Positions 20,801 through 32,538 of a DNA stretch of 47,685 nt are shown here, in pieces. Made by a program: the position numbers and the translations under genes. Under the pieces are notes generated by a model. The model saw only the letters and a list, made by a program, of their open reading frames with translations, was not told the origin of the DNA and did not search any database. Each line of letters opens with the position of its first letter. Within the stretch, counting starts at the first letter, position 1. The stretch is from Lineolata rhizophorae (Eukaryota; Ascomycota; Dothideomycetes; Lineolatales; Lineolataceae), in NCBI GenBank assembly GCA_010093515.1, contig MU001685.1, positions 240,451 through 288,135 on the forward strand. Reading direction: 5' to 3'.

Positions 20801-22267
20801 GATGGGGAGTCGCTGGTCCAATCGGGACTGGAGATGCAGATGCTGAGGGAGGCGTGTTTGAAGGTGGGGTTGCAGATTGTGGGGAGGGAGTACACCTTCG
20901 AGAAGGCGGGGACGTCAGCAGCGGAGGGATCGGACTCGGAGCTCAAGGTCCCGGAGTCGAACGGGACTGGTGCCGGCCAGACGGGTTCGAAGGGTAAAAA
21001 GAAGAAGGGGGGCGAGCGCTCGCCGATTAGGAACGCGGGAGTGCAGCAGACGGTCACGTTTCATCCGGAAGATGTGGTGACTTTCGTGCCGGTGATTAAG
21101 GATAGTGCGCCGAAGGTAAGCATAACTTGGCTCGTTCGGGTTCTCCGTTATCCCGGCTAACTCCAAGTCTAGTCCTCGCTCGCAGAAGAAGCGCTTGACG
21201 GTGGCCGCATGGCGATTGCGGGTGACGCGCACGACCTCGGCCACGAACTGCTACTCGAGTCCCTCTCGCTGCACGAGCAGATCTACGGTCTGCTACACCC
21301 AGAAGTCGCACGCGTCTACCTAACGCTGTCGACGTTGTACTTCTCGCTGCAGGAGAAGCCGCTGGCGGTGGAGCTGGCGCGCAAGAGCGCCATCGTGCAC
21401 GAGCGCACCCTGGGGCTCGACCACGCCGAGACGGCTTTTGCCTATCTCAACCTCGCCATCTGTGAACACTGGGCCGCGGCCGGCAACGCGGACAGCAATC
21501 GCGGCGGCATCGAGGAATCCAAGGACGCGCTCCTGCCCGCAGCCTTTTCCCACCTGCGCCACGCGCTTGAGCTCACCAAGCTGGCTTACGGGCCCGACCA
21601 TCCAGACCAGGCGACGACGCTTAACAACGGCGCCCTGATGTTGCAGAGCATGCGCGCCTACGGGCCGTCGCGCATCTGGTTCGAAGCGGCGCTCGGCCAA
21701 TGCGAGCGCCTCGCCCCCCCCCGTCCGGCCGACTCCCTGCCGGCCGACTTCAAGGTCCCCGACGGGGCACCCCCGGGCCGCTACACGTTCCACGCGGCGG
21801 CGCTGCTCTTCCAGCTGTCGCAGGCGCTGGCGCTCGAGCGCGACCACCGCGGCGCGGTCCGGGCCATGCGCGAGAGCTACAACACGTTCAAGGCGCTCCT
21901 GGGGCCCGAGGACCGCAACACGCGCGACGCCGAGGAGTGGCTCGAGAAGCTGACGCAGAGCGCGGTGAGCGTAGCGAGGCAGGCCAAGGCCGAGGTGGCG
22001 ATGCTGGCGCAGGCGGGCAGGGAGGGCAGGATCAGGAGGGTCCAGTTTGCGACGCCCGGGGGGGCGGGGGGCGTCGCGGCCGCGGTGGGGAAGGAGGAGA
22101 GTGGGGCTAAGAAGGGGGCCGGCGGGGGCAAGTTGGGCATGGGCGCGGCGGATACGAGGAAGATTGAAGAGTTGGTCAAGTATATTGAGGGGGCGGACGC
22201 GGGGAAGACGGGGAAGAAAGCGGGGACCGCGGCGACGGCGAATCCAAAGAGGAGGGGGGTGAGGTGA
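17802..22267 (+). CDS. CLU1: Clustered mitochondria protein (CLU1/TIF31 family)
   Basis: Five exons by my reading: 17802-17844, 17909-17995, 18072-18127, 18203-21115, 21173-22267, giving 1,397 aa, a little longer than typical fungal CLU proteins. Start context is GACCATGG. The conserved N-terminal segment VWQLEVKLPHEPYETQIM (45-62) is followed by QEQVQDIRQSLVELPHTFQY and VEDPYTEKEARLH. The CLU domain core lies around 350-610 (REL..EPVHERVFRERL, IFVYNNIFFS). A Lys/Glu-rich insert follows, then the eIF3-p135-like region around 765, and TPR-type repeats in the last exon (about 1050-1300; LLESLSLHEQIYG, LAINLAI-like helices). The family keeps mitochondria dispersed and binds mRNAs of nuclear-encoded mitochondrial proteins; the yeast protein also co-purifies with eIF3. 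Intron 3 (18128-18202) is 75 nt, in frame and without stop, so it could be retained as 25 extra residues. Intron 2's acceptor (AAATAAG) is the least certain junction. Confidence 0.93.
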
Positions 22268-24963
22268 AGGGGATGATGGGATGATGAGATGGGGAGAGAG
22301 GTGATTCGTGTGAAGCGTTTTGTCTTTATGGTGGAATGGCGATTCTTCTCTCTGTGTGCAGAGGGTAATCGAAAAGTAAAAGGGAAGTGTGGAGGGAAAG
22401 TACGTTTGTCTTGATTTCGTCACATTTGCCTTTTTCGAGGTTGTAATCCGCTCCTCTTTTCTTTGCCTTCTTGTTCGATTTGAAACGGCTCACTTGTAAT
22501 TACCCGCCCCTCTTTCCAACCCCGCTCTTCTGTCCTCGAATTTGTTCCTCACTTTTGCATCTGCGTACGCGCTGCGCAGCTCCTCATAATCTGCATAAGG
22601 GCTCGTTCTGTCTCCTAGTGGAACGGCCTTTTTTTTTTTTTGTATTGCGCGTATTCTCCTCTGCTGCCTCACTGCTGGCAGAGGCTAGACTCAAGAACTC
22701 ACCACTCTTGCTTTGCGTTTTCTATCGCGCTTGTCTGCTCATTTGCAGCCGGGCGCTCTTGCGTTTTCTTTCCACTTTGTTCTTTAATCAGTGTTTTTCT
22801 CCCTTCTCACTTGTACAGTATTTTCACTCTTCGTGCTGCACCTGCTTTTGTCAAAGCTCTTGGAGGACTAGCGGTTGGCTGGTTGCGCTGCTGACGGTCG
22901 GACTCGAGGAGATGGCAAGGGGGGGTGTTGATTGATAGGGTTGTCTGTCGGTTCATGTATAATGAATGGGATAGACGGGAATATAGAAAAGTCACCACTT
23001 CTTTTTCCAATTCGAGAAACCGAAAAATATGCGGAATGCAGGAGAAGCTAGAGTGCGACGGCTTTCAGTCGTGAGTTAGAGCGGGCAGTTTTGCGCGGGT
23101 GTGGAAGTGATACGACTGGGCTCAGGTAGTGGCGGTTAAGAGACGTGTAGCTTGTACAATGTCAGGCGCGGCCCACCACCCACGGCCTTCCGCATCACTT
23201 CAGCTCCTTCGCAGACGCAGAAGAGCGGCCTGATTGCCTGGTTGGATGTCCACGCAGATTACGATCCTTTTCGCGGTCCCTTTCAGCTCTACAAGAGTGC
23301 GTCGGCACGGAGTGACTACCTACGCAGCACCCGTGCAGCCGGGGTCGACGCGGAGTCAGGTCACAGCCACCCGGACGGCTAGCGCCAGGATCATGCGCAC
23401 CGCCTCAGGCACCGCTCGGCGGCCTGGCGAATCGAGCGCGGGCCGGGAGGGCCCTAGCTCCGCGCGCCCCCCCCCCCTGTCCCGAGTTTAGCGCGCGACG
23501 CTGGAGCCTAGCGGCGGGGACGCGGGCCCCGCGGTGACTCCGACCTCACTCCAACCCTCTCGCGACGGCCTCGCGCCGGGCGCGGCGCCGCTGGAGCGGC
23601 TCCCGGGCGCCTGGCGCGGGCGGAGAGGGCGCCTCGGCCTCGACGACGGGGGCCGCGCGAGCTCGACCGGCGGATCCGGCCGCGTGCGGAGAAGCGCGCG
23701 GGCGGGTCTGCGCATGCAGGTCGTCCGCTCGGCGGGCCGGCTGCCTGCTGTGCGCCGCGCCGGCCGCGCGACGCGTGCGGTCGGGGCGAAAGCGCGCGCG
23801 CGCGGCAGACGCCGAGGGCGAGAGGGCGCGCCGTTGCTGGTCGGGTGGCGGGCGTCGGGCGTCGGGCGTCGTTCCTGTGCGCATCTGCGCGCAAGGGTCC
23901 GTTCGCGGCGCCGCCTCGTCCTCGCCGGGATGTGTGCCGGTGCGTAGGTATGCGCGGCGGGCGGGCGGGCGCCTGATAGGCGGGCTGCGGCCGCCCTCGC
24001 GGGCCTCGCCTGGGTTGCGCAAGGCACGGCGAGGCAAGGCAGCAGCGCGGGGAGTGACTGTGCGTCGTGGCGGCGCGGAGGTTGCAGCCTCGGCTTGGGG
24101 TGCGGCGGCGGCGGTGGTGGTGCAGGCAGAAAAGCTCGGGTGGAGAGTCTGTGGGGCGACGGAGGGTCGTGCTCGAGCTGGTGCGGGATGGGCTGGCCGC
24201 GGTGGTTGGTGCTCGCTGGGACCGGTGAGTCAATTGCGGGATTCCTGACGGATGCGATGGAGCGAAACTAATTGCTTATGGGAGGGCCCGATTGCACTGC
24301 AGTCGGGGTGCAGGACGGAGTAGTGAGTCAAGTTGACTGGTTGGCGCCTTGAGCTAAGTGGCACATCGGCCGTCGGTGAACTTAAAAAGGATCCCTTTGC
24401 ACGTCATGCTTGAGCTACAGGTCCATGTGCATCAGCGTCCCTTTTTTTTTTTTTTTGCCCGGTTGCTTCGTTACGCTTCAAGCTTGCCGTGCCACACTGT
24501 TTTTCCATCTTGCGCCCATCTACCGTTGGATTCTTCGATGCTTTTGCGTCCACTCCAAGCGGTAAGTAGCATCAACGGTCGTTGGTCTCGGCTCTTATCA
24601 GTGTTGGCTGCAATTGCGATTGGCGTTCGCGGTCAATTCCAATCCGCCATTTCTGTCCCTCCAATTTTGCCTCGGAGCCCGCCCCGCAGCTGTGGCGTTG
24701 AAGAGACGAGGCTCTTAGCCGTCCAAACCGCGCCAGTATCCAAGTTTGAGAGCGCTCCCAGTTCTGCCTCCGATCACGTGCGCACGCCTACTTATCGCTC
24801 ACCTTTTTGCTCCTCGACGCGTCTCCTTCTGCTCTTGCTTCGGCCAATGCCACCGCCTCGTGCCGCTCGCTGACCCGCGCCGCCAGCCCCATCGCGACCC
24901 CCAGACCTGGCGCCCGGGCGCACCCAAAGCGGCAGGCATCGCGCTCCGCCGCGCCCCAGCACC
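22268..24963. other. CLU1 3' region and long GC-rich leader of the RBR gene
   Basis: 2.7 kb without a supported gene. Right after the CLU1 stop it is purine-rich (GTGAAGGGGATGATGGGATG). A T-rich stretch follows at 22.4-22.9 kb. From 23.4 to 24.2 kb the DNA is extremely GC-rich, with a C-run of about 12 near 23470 and three tandem GGGCGTC copies at 23850-23870. Long Arg/Pro/Ala frames there are composition artefacts. The last 500 bp is pyrimidine-rich and contains GATCACGTGC near 24774, a bHLH/bZIP-type core. Confidence 0.4.
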
Positions 24964-27900
24964 ATGGCTTCATCGTCCACGCTAGCAGCGGTTCCGACGC
25001 GCCTCGCCACCGGCGGCCTCGGGTCCGCACCTCGAAACCGCCTGTCGCAACCCGCGTCTCCCTCTCCTCCCGCCGACCCCCGCCTTTCCGCCGCCTCTTC
25101 GGCCTCGTCGCGCGCAGGCTCTTCCTCGCCCCCGACCTCGGCCCCGAGCGCCAACTCGCATTCCACTTCGCTTTCTGACGCCGAAGTCGCGGCCGCGTCG
25201 CCTTCAGACGCGCGCCGCCGAGGTCCCGTCGACACGTCGCGCGGCCGCCGGCGTTGGTCGGCCTTCCTGCCGCGCGTGCGGCGCATCGTCCCAGAGCCCA
25301 CGCACAGCGTGGGCGACGCCGGCGCGTTCGTGCGTCGGATCCGGCGACACTTGTCGGTCCGCGGGCGGTGGGCGGGCGAGAGAGGGCCCGCAAAAGCGGC
25401 CGAGATGGAGCGCGTCGAGGGTGAGAATGCGGCGCCGGCCGCGGATCCGGTCGAACAAAACGGTGCTGCTGAGTGGCGGGAGCAGAGGCGCGATGTTGAG
25501 GCGGCAAATGCTGCCGCGCCGAACTCTGCCGTTCGAGAGCAGACGAACCAGCTGCCTGGCGGGGCGTCGCCGGGCCCCGTGCCCGATTCGGCCGACGCCA
25601 ACGCCGACAACCCTCTCGCCGATATCGACGCCGACGTCCTGGCGCCCAACGGCGGCTTCCGCGGGCGCGACTCCAACGTCTTCACCTGCCGGGGGTGCCT
25701 GACGCACGTCTCGCCCGAGCTCTTCGCGCACCGTTGCCCGCAGTGTCGCCTGATCGCCTGCGGGCCGTGCATAAGGGACTACTTCAAGTTCTGCACGAAA
25801 GACGCGTCAGCTATGCCGCCTAGGTGCTGCTACGGCGTCGTGATCAAACTTCACCAAGTTGGCGGCTGGCTTGAAGAGGACGAGCGGGAGAGGTTCAAGG
25901 TGAGGTGGCAAGAGTGGGCAGAGAAGGATCCGGCCTATTGCCCGGAGAAAAGGTGCTCTGTCTTTTTGCCCCGCGTGTTGTTCGTGAAGGCCAAGAGAGA
26001 AGCGGAGGCGAAGGCGAAGGAGGAAGCTGTTGCGGTGGCCGAGGAGAAGGCCGAGGGCAAAGATGAAGGCAAAGGAAAAGAGAAGGCGAAAGACGTCGTG
26101 GCCGAGCCGCAGACTGCTGCTACCAACAATGGTGCTCCCGCTCCTGAGTCCAACGAGGCCGTCCAAGATGCTAGAGAGGCTTCTTCCTCTGTTGGGTCAA
26201 CCGCAACATCCATTATCCCTCCGGGCGATGTCACCCTCGCCTGCCCTTCTTGTACGACGGCCGTCTGCGCCCTCTGTCGCCGCACCGCACACCCTTCGTC
26301 CCCGTGCCCTACCACCGACCCGGAAGAGGACGCTATGGTTGCCCAGCTCGCGGCCTGGGGCTACAGGCGCTGTCCCAGGTGTCGTATGGGCCTGCGCCGC
26401 ATGTACGGCTGCAGCCATATGATGTGCCGGTGCGGCGCGCACTTCTGCTGGGGCTGCCTGAAGCCAATCAACGTGTGCAGTGGGGTTTGCGACGAGGCCG
26501 CGATGGCCGATGACGAGGACGAGGACGCGAGCGATTTTGGCAACGACGAGGCAACCCCTGAGGCGCCCCCAGACATTCAAGACGCGGCGGGCGACCAGGG
26601 TAATGATACTAGCGCGGGAAGCGGCGAGGACGCGAGGGGTTCGCCCGAGACCCAAGACGCGGAGAATCGTAGTCTACAGAATCTCGACGACCCGCCCGCA
26701 TCATCCATGTCGGAGCGTATGAACACTGCTCTCCGCGCGGCCGCTCGACTCATGTCCGAATACGACAGAGCCCGCACTGCCCAAGAAGCGCGCGTTCAGC
26801 ACCTCTCAGAGGAAGAAACGGAGCGGGCTGTCGCTGAATCTAGTCAGCGTGTGGTGCAGGCCTTTACCGAAGCATGGCGTCATGGCGCCGATGAGGCGCG
26901 ACGCATCGCGCTGGCGGCGCCGCCTGGGCAGCAACTAGACCCGGACTCGACGGCGCGGACGCCGAGCGAGGCCGAGGTGGCGCGGAACGCGGTGGAAGTA
27001 GGCTTGGTGCATGCGCGCACGCGCTTCATTGCCTCGCTGAACACTATGTTGGAAGGGCCGGAAAATATGGCCAGATTTATAAGCGGGGTAGAGATACTGT
27101 TTGTGCCTGCCACTGCTAATTCCAGAGAGCTCTGGGCCGAGGATATAGAGGCGGAATTGCGGAATAGGTGGTCGACGGCGCATATCTCGACGAGAAGGGA
27201 TGTTATCATGGAGGCGAACAGGCAGGACGAGGAGAGAGAGGCCCAGGGGGCAGGAGGCGCGGAAGTGTATTCGCCTTCAGGCGAGCTCTTATCCCCGGAA
27301 CAGCTTTTAGCCCCGCTACCCGGCCCAAAACTGGCTGCTTCTCTTTCCGCTTCTTCGTCTTCCGCTTCGGAATCCGAGAGCCTTTCCCCCGGCTCTCAGA
27401 TGCGCGACCAGTCTCCGCCTCATCAACCGCAAAAACCCGGCGAACTCATCTTTGCGAGCGAGCACATGGGCACCAACCCGAGTGAGGAGACCGACGCCAC
27501 CGCCTCTCTAACCACCGAACCGCACAGGGAGCACGAGTCCCCCGAGCGGGTTCACGCGTTCCTCACGGGCCACCGGGCGATAGCACAATCGGACCTATCA
27601 TCGATGCAGCCGCTAGAGTGGCCGACAGATGTTGCGGCGCAGACGACCGAAGGAAACGGCGAGTGTACAGATTGGGGCGCGCCTCCCCACGACATGGCGC
27701 TCGTGGGCCGCGGCGAGGCCGGCGCACGCGGTTATCGTGGCAGAGGCGGAGCCTGGGCCGGCGCTGCCGGTCGCGGCGGGCACGTCCTGGTCCCGCCTCC
27801 TGTGCCCCCGCCGCTTCCGCCTGCGCAACCGACGCACCGCCCGGCCCCCGAGCGCCGGCGCCGCGGCGCCGCAAGCGCGAACCTCGACGGCGGCACGGCG

Positions 27901-28527
27901 CGCGCGTGGGAGGACTTGGGGCTCGACTTCGGCGGCGAGCCGGGCGACCCCGGAGAAAGCCCGGGGGTGTGGGCGTGCGCGCATCGGTTCGAGCTGCTGG
28001 TCAAGGGCCAGAGGGGCATAAGGAGGGCGATGGGACACGTGGGCCGAGTCGGCCGAGTGGAGCGGGGTGGGAGGGGCGGGGTCGGGGGCAGATGGAGAGG
28101 AGGGGTCGCGCTCGTCCCGGCGAACAGTTGGGGCAAGGGGCCCGCGGGGAAAGAGAGCGCGCTCGAGTGCGAGGTTTGCTGGAGGAGGGTGTGGGCGGGG
28201 GTGAGGAAGCGGGCGTTTGTCGAGGTCGGCAAGGACGAGGGTTCGGGAGAAGAGAGCAGCGCTGAGGCCGCTGCTGTCGCCGCCGGGCAAGAGCAGACTG
28301 GCGATGGGGGTGAAGGGGCGAGCAGGAAGAAGCGCAAGGGCAAGGAGAGGGCGGGCGATGACGACGCGGATATGCGCGAGAAGTGCGAGATCACCAGCTG
28401 GGAGGTCGATGGCGCGGAGAAGGTCGACGAGGAGCGCGCGAGGGAGTGCATAAAATGCAGGACCGTCGTTTGTGGAGCGTGCGCGGCGGAGGCGGTGAAT
28501 GACGGGGGGGCGGTTATGGTTGACTGA
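24964..28527 (+). CDS. RBR-type (RING-IBR-RING) E3 ubiquitin ligase-like protein
   Basis: A single exon of 1,187 aa; the start has a CACCATGG context. Residues 1-235 are disordered, Ser/Ala/Pro/Arg-rich. The RING1-like module is C242-x2-C245, H256, C258-x2-C261, C266-x2-C269. A Lys/Glu-rich, probably helical insert (about 335-375) separates it from the IBR (C427-x2-C430, C435-x2-C438). RING2 runs 470-498: C470-PR-C473, then YG-C483-SHMMC, the position of the catalytic cysteine that takes ubiquitin from E2 in RBR enzymes, then C490, C495, C498. A long acidic, Ser-rich region follows. The end carries a second zinc-type module: C1005-A-H1007, C1069-EV-C1072 and C1162-IK-C1165-x4-C1170-GA-C1173. 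RBR ligases transfer ubiquitin through a thioester. Substrate is unknown. Lack of introns in so long a frame is notable here. Confidence 0.88.
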   Translation: MASSSTLAAVPTRLATGGLGSAPRNRLSQPASPSPPADPRLSAASSASSRAGSSSPPTSAPSANSHSTSLSDAEVAAASPSDARRRGPVDTSRGRRRWSAFLPRVRRIVPEPTHSVGDAGAFVRRIRRHLSVRGRWAGERGPAKAAEMERVEGENAAPAADPVEQNGAAEWREQRRDVEAANAAAPNSAVREQTNQLPGGASPGPVPDSADANADNPLADIDADVLAPNGGFRGRDSNVFTCRGCLTHVSPELFAHRCPQCRLIACGPCIRDYFKFCTKDASAMPPRCCYGVVIKLHQVGGWLEEDERERFKVRWQEWAEKDPAYCPEKRCSVFLPRVLFVKAKREAEAKAKEEAVAVAEEKAEGKDEGKGKEKAKDVVAEPQTAATNNGAPAPESNEAVQDAREASSSVGSTATSIIPPGDVTLACPSCTTAVCALCRRTAHPSSPCPTTDPEEDAMVAQLAAWGYRRCPRCRMGLRRMYGCSHMMCRCGAHFCWGCLKPINVCSGVCDEAAMADDEDEDASDFGNDEATPEAPPDIQDAAGDQGNDTSAGSGEDARGSPETQDAENRSLQNLDDPPASSMSERMNTALRAAARLMSEYDRARTAQEARVQHLSEEETERAVAESSQRVVQAFTEAWRHGADEARRIALAAPPGQQLDPDSTARTPSEAEVARNAVEVGLVHARTRFIASLNTMLEGPENMARFISGVEILFVPATANSRELWAEDIEAELRNRWSTAHISTRRDVIMEANRQDEEREAQGAGGAEVYSPSGELLSPEQLLAPLPGPKLAASLSASSSSASESESLSPGSQMRDQSPPHQPQKPGELIFASEHMGTNPSEETDATASLTTEPHREHESPERVHAFLTGHRAIAQSDLSSMQPLEWPTDVAAQTTEGNGECTDWGAPPHDMALVGRGEAGARGYRGRGGAWAGAAGRGGHVLVPPPVPPPLPPAQPTHRPAPERRRRGAASANLDGGTARAWEDLGLDFGGEPGDPGESPGVWACAHRFELLVKGQRGIRRAMGHVGRVGRVERGGRGGVGGRWRGGVALVPANSWGKGPAGKESALECEVCWRRVWAGVRKRAFVEVGKDEGSGEESSAEAAAVAAGQEQTGDGGEGASRKKRKGKERAGDDDADMREKCEITSWEVDGAEKVDEERARECIKCRTVVCGACAAEAVNDGGAVMVD

Positions 28528-31500
28528 GCGAGGTGGGGAGGTGAGAGGGGTGAGGGAGGTGGGAAGGTGAAGGGAGTGTGGATTTGCGCCCTTTGTTGCG
28601 TGTGCTTTGTTGTGGCTTTGGAGTGATCTTTTCTAAAGAGTACGGGTGTTGTTGCGATTAGAGGTGTGCGGGAAAGAGGCGGTTCGGAGGGCTGGAATTG
28701 CACTGAATTTTCGTTGCGGAGGGATGACCGCTGCAAAGCGTAATGAGAAATGATTGTTATTATAATTGCTTAATATGCGTGGGTGGTCTCGATGTCTCAA
28801 TGATGCCGTCTCTGCTTGGTGCTCATGTTTGAGGGAAGAAATTTGTTGTTGCTCCTGCTTTCCTTCGGTGGCGTAGTCAGGACTAGGTCACAGGTTGTAT
28901 GACTAGACGGCTCTTAGTCCAGATATATGCAGAAATGATCGAAAGGAAATAAAGCGGCTAGCATCGCCGAAACGCACAAGATCACAATGAATGATAGCAT
29001 GAGCATTGCTTCATACAATTCCATGCTCGAGTATTCAAATGACGGCAAGTGCGGGCCTATAGACGAGGTGATCTATTGCCTTTCGTCTCCCTTAGGAGTC
29101 CCATGCCTATTCACTGTAACGCGGATTTTCTAGCCCGATTGAACGATCAAAGTCATCACCTGCACTGGAGGCAAAGCACAAGATTTATTTTTTTTATTTA
29201 TTTTTTTTTTTTTTTTGGCGGGAGCCAAACCCATTCTTCTGCCAGCTCAGCCTCGCCTAGCCTAGGAAAATGACTCTCCTTCGAGACACCCTGTTAATCC
29301 TCTAGCCGGCACGCAAAAAAGCGCGCCCGGTTCTTACGCGGCGCGAAATCGGATCCTCGCGACCCAGCGCGGCCGGGCTACGGCGTAACGTGCAGGGCGT
29401 TCGGGCTCCCGGAATGACACGTCGCCATCTGTGTAACTCGCTGGCCAGGCCGGCTACGCGTCGAGCCCAGCATTGGGCGGTTTGCGTTTTCTAGCGTGGC
29501 CGGCGATCCGGGGTCTTGGCTGGTGGTGCTCTGTCGATTGGTGCTGGGCCGGGAACTAAAGGCCAGCTCGTGGTGCTGGTCGGAGAGACTGGAGGCTTGG
29601 GGAAAGCCGGCGTGAGAATCGATGTCTGGATCTGGTCCTTGTCTTGTGGTTTTGAGGATGATGGGACTGAAGTGCCGTGCTTGACCTGGTGACGTGGAAC
29701 GTGGCTGTCAATCTAGGGCGGTATCTTTGCCGTTTGCGTGGTAAGAAAGCTCTATATCGAGTTACGGTAGTGCTCGGAGTAGAACAGGTTCATTTTAACC
29801 CGAGATGTAGAGTTAGACATGCCTATTGTGTGGACAAGAGTCGATGAGACTGTGCGAATGCTTCGCCGCTCTATTCACTGCGTTTTCACCGGACGTTTTT
29901 ACGATTAGCTAACAGACCTATCGAGAACAGCAAGGACGGAAAAAAAAAAAAAAAAACATAGATCCGCATATCGGTCCCTTAGTTTATGACATTCCAAAGT
30001 TGGCCCTAACTAATCCGCATCTACACGTCCTTCGTGGGCCTCGCGGGCCTCGTGTCCCGAGCATTCCCGAAGCCGAGGAGAGTCCCAAATGTCTCATCAT
30101 GGCTTGATATATACCTTGGCGGCTAGTTATCTCGTTAGGCTCTATTGTCGAAAAGCGGATGCCAAGGTATTTCTTGTTCCTTCGTAGATTGGATCTAAGT
30201 GTATCCACTTCGGTCAGCCGATGACCGTCGTTCAACTAGCTCAGTCGCTTTGCGTTTGCAGTGAGCAAAGTTGGTATGATTAAACTTTGCAAGACCCAAC
30301 CTTCAATGAAATCTAGACGGTCCGCTCAATGCAACTTGCGCGGGCACCAGACTGCGGAAAGTCAAATGGCTCGCCGCTAATGCAGCAGCAATTCTAGAAC
30401 TTCTTTGTTTATATGTCTAGAACGCTGTCACATAAGTGGAGCCCGCACCGGGAGAAGAGTACCTGTAGCCGTTTTGATTGGACCAGTAAAAGTGCTAGTC
30501 TTTTTGTTTTCTTGAGATTCAAACGCCTTTAGACACAGGAATTAAAGATGAAATGGTTATCCAAGCTTAACGCTACTGTTAAGTAACCCGAGGTCCCGAG
30601 GTCCCTCGGTCTGGCAGTCCAGCTCGGACCCGGCAGCGCCACGCCGGCGGATGGGGTTGTATGGATGGAGGGCACAGGCTACCGGGCGTCTGGATTTCTC
30701 GATTCGCTGCACGTGATGTTGAACTACGTACCCCGACGAAATGCAAGTTTAAAGTTCAGGTTAGCCCGTGATTATGACTCCTAGAGTGTTGTCATGCTCA
30801 AATTCCATTTTTGGGGAAGCCTATTTCGCCGGGCAATTGAGCGCGCGTCGCCTGACGATGACGGTCAGTGATGGTTCGTTTTTGACAAGCTCGCGTGTCG
30901 TCAACGCGCGGGTGCTTTTTCTTCTTTTTGCGTCGCTCGCTCGGTGGCTGGTCAGGAAGGCGGCTCTGACGCCCTGCGCGGGGCGGGACGCGGGCTCGTC
31001 TCAGACCTGGGCGCCACACCCGAAACAAAATTGGCCGCGGAAGAAGCTGCCCTTTTCTCTCGGCGGGAGAGTCGCGCGCTCATTTGTGCTCCTAGGTCCT
31101 TGTTTCCTGCCGGGTCCACGGGCATCAGGGTCTCCGTCGCCGCCGCCACCAAAGGGAAACGGCAACGAGCAGAGGCGAGGAGAGAGGGTTGGAGGGAGAC
31201 AAACAAGAATGTTCTGGCGAAGAGAGCGACCCGGAAATGGCGGTCTGTGGCCACACCAGCCTCCCCGGGGTGGTTGGGGAGGCAAACCCCGGGCCTTAAA
31301 GCGTTATAGGACCGCTGCTCTCGGAAGGCGTCCCAGCAGTTGTCGCGCATCCTCTGTTCCCCTGGCGGGCGCCGCTGAGAGCCGCGTGAGAGGGCCGAAT
31401 CGCGTCTGCCTCATGCATGCACGCGAGCGAAAGACGTCAAAGCTGAAGTGATGCGGACGTAAGCCACCGGGCGTGGCGAGGGAGGCCTCGGAAGACGCGG

Positions 31501-32538
31501 CGGCGGGTTTGCGGCGGCTCTGGTTGGCCGGGCCCCGAGGCGGTGCGGCGGCAGCCCCGGCGACGAGCAAACCACCGTTCGCGGAGGAGAGGGCAAAGGC
31601 TGCCGGGCGCTGCGCTGACAAAGTCGCGGCTGGGGCGCCGGGGGCGCGCCGGCAGGGCGGTGTGGCCGTGGCTCGCCCGCGCCCCCGAAGCCAGCCAACC
31701 CCGGCGGTTCCCGGCGCCGTCAACAAAAACATGCGCCGGCGCGGCACCGGGCCACCAGCAGCACCCCCGGCCCGCGGCCCTTTAGCGCCTCCCTATGCCT
31801 TACATACTTTTTTCTCTCGCAGCTTCTTCTGTTGTTGTTCTTCCCCGTCGGCTCACTCCGTCACTCCGCAGGCGACGCCTTTGCCATGATTATATACCCA
31901 AGGTCCTGCCGCAGGTAGAACTGCTGCAGCAGCCCTTGCCATTCGTTTTTATGGGAGCCGTTGGTTCCCTCAGCCGCGGACTGACGAAGGCTGGCCTACC
32001 TGAACTACTTCATCGCATTACGAGCCTTTTTTGCCCTTAAAAGAAAATACTTTTTTCGTTTTCCTCCTGTCGTGCGTGCTGCTGTTTTTGGCGTGCCGCA
32101 ACCCTGTCCGCTACACCAAAACATCGCCCACGTCACCTTTCCCCGTCCACGCCTTGTGCTCCCGCGACGCCCTGTTTGGTGCACCGACGGTTTCAATTGA
32201 CATTGTGACCGACGCACACGAACGCGAGGATCGAAGCCGCAACCGCTCCCCTTCGCCGCCTGCCGTTGGGCGCTTCTCCCTCCTTCGCAGCTCCCCCTTC
32301 GCCGCGACCTCTCCCTGCCTCCTACGCGCCGCACGGTCCTCCCCTTCTCGTCTCGCGTTTCCCTGCACGTCGTCCCGTCCTCAGCTCTCCCGACCTTCCC
32401 TCCCGTCTTACCTCCGGACAATTGCATTCAGCCATCATCATTCCCCGACCCATTTCCACTCTCTTGATATACACCCAATCGCCCTCGATCCTCACCCTCG
32501 CTCGGGGACGCGCACCTCCCGTCGCCATCTCGCCCGCC
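28528..32538. other. 4-kb spacer: RBR 3' region and long leader of the F-box gene
   Basis: After the RBR stop the sequence is G-rich (GGTGGGGAGGTGAGAGGGG). A T-rich tract lies near 29186-29217 and an A-run (about 18) at 29940-29957. Tandem GGGCCTCG copies occur near 30036-30052. From 30.8 to 32.0 kb it is GC-rich with composition-driven frames on both strands. The last 400 bp before the F-box start is strongly pyrimidine-rich. No gene is supported; an 83-codon minus frame at 29984-30235 is unrecognised. Confidence 0.4.

Noticed and set aside
27732-28736. 334-codon minus-strand frame opposite the RBR gene's 3' end
   Set aside because: Ser/Pro/Thr low-complexity mirror of the Gly/Glu-rich coding strand. 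The zinc-ligand pattern on the plus strand supports the other reading.
29984-30235. 83-codon minus-strand frame
   Set aside because: Short and unrecognised. The C-terminal Gly/Pro/Arg stretch comes from a small GGGCCTCG tandem repeat.
30768-31890. Several overlapping Arg/Pro/Ala-rich frames on both strands
   Set aside because: Mutually overlapping in GC-rich DNA without domain, splice pattern or consistent direction; composition artefact in the F-box gene leader region.
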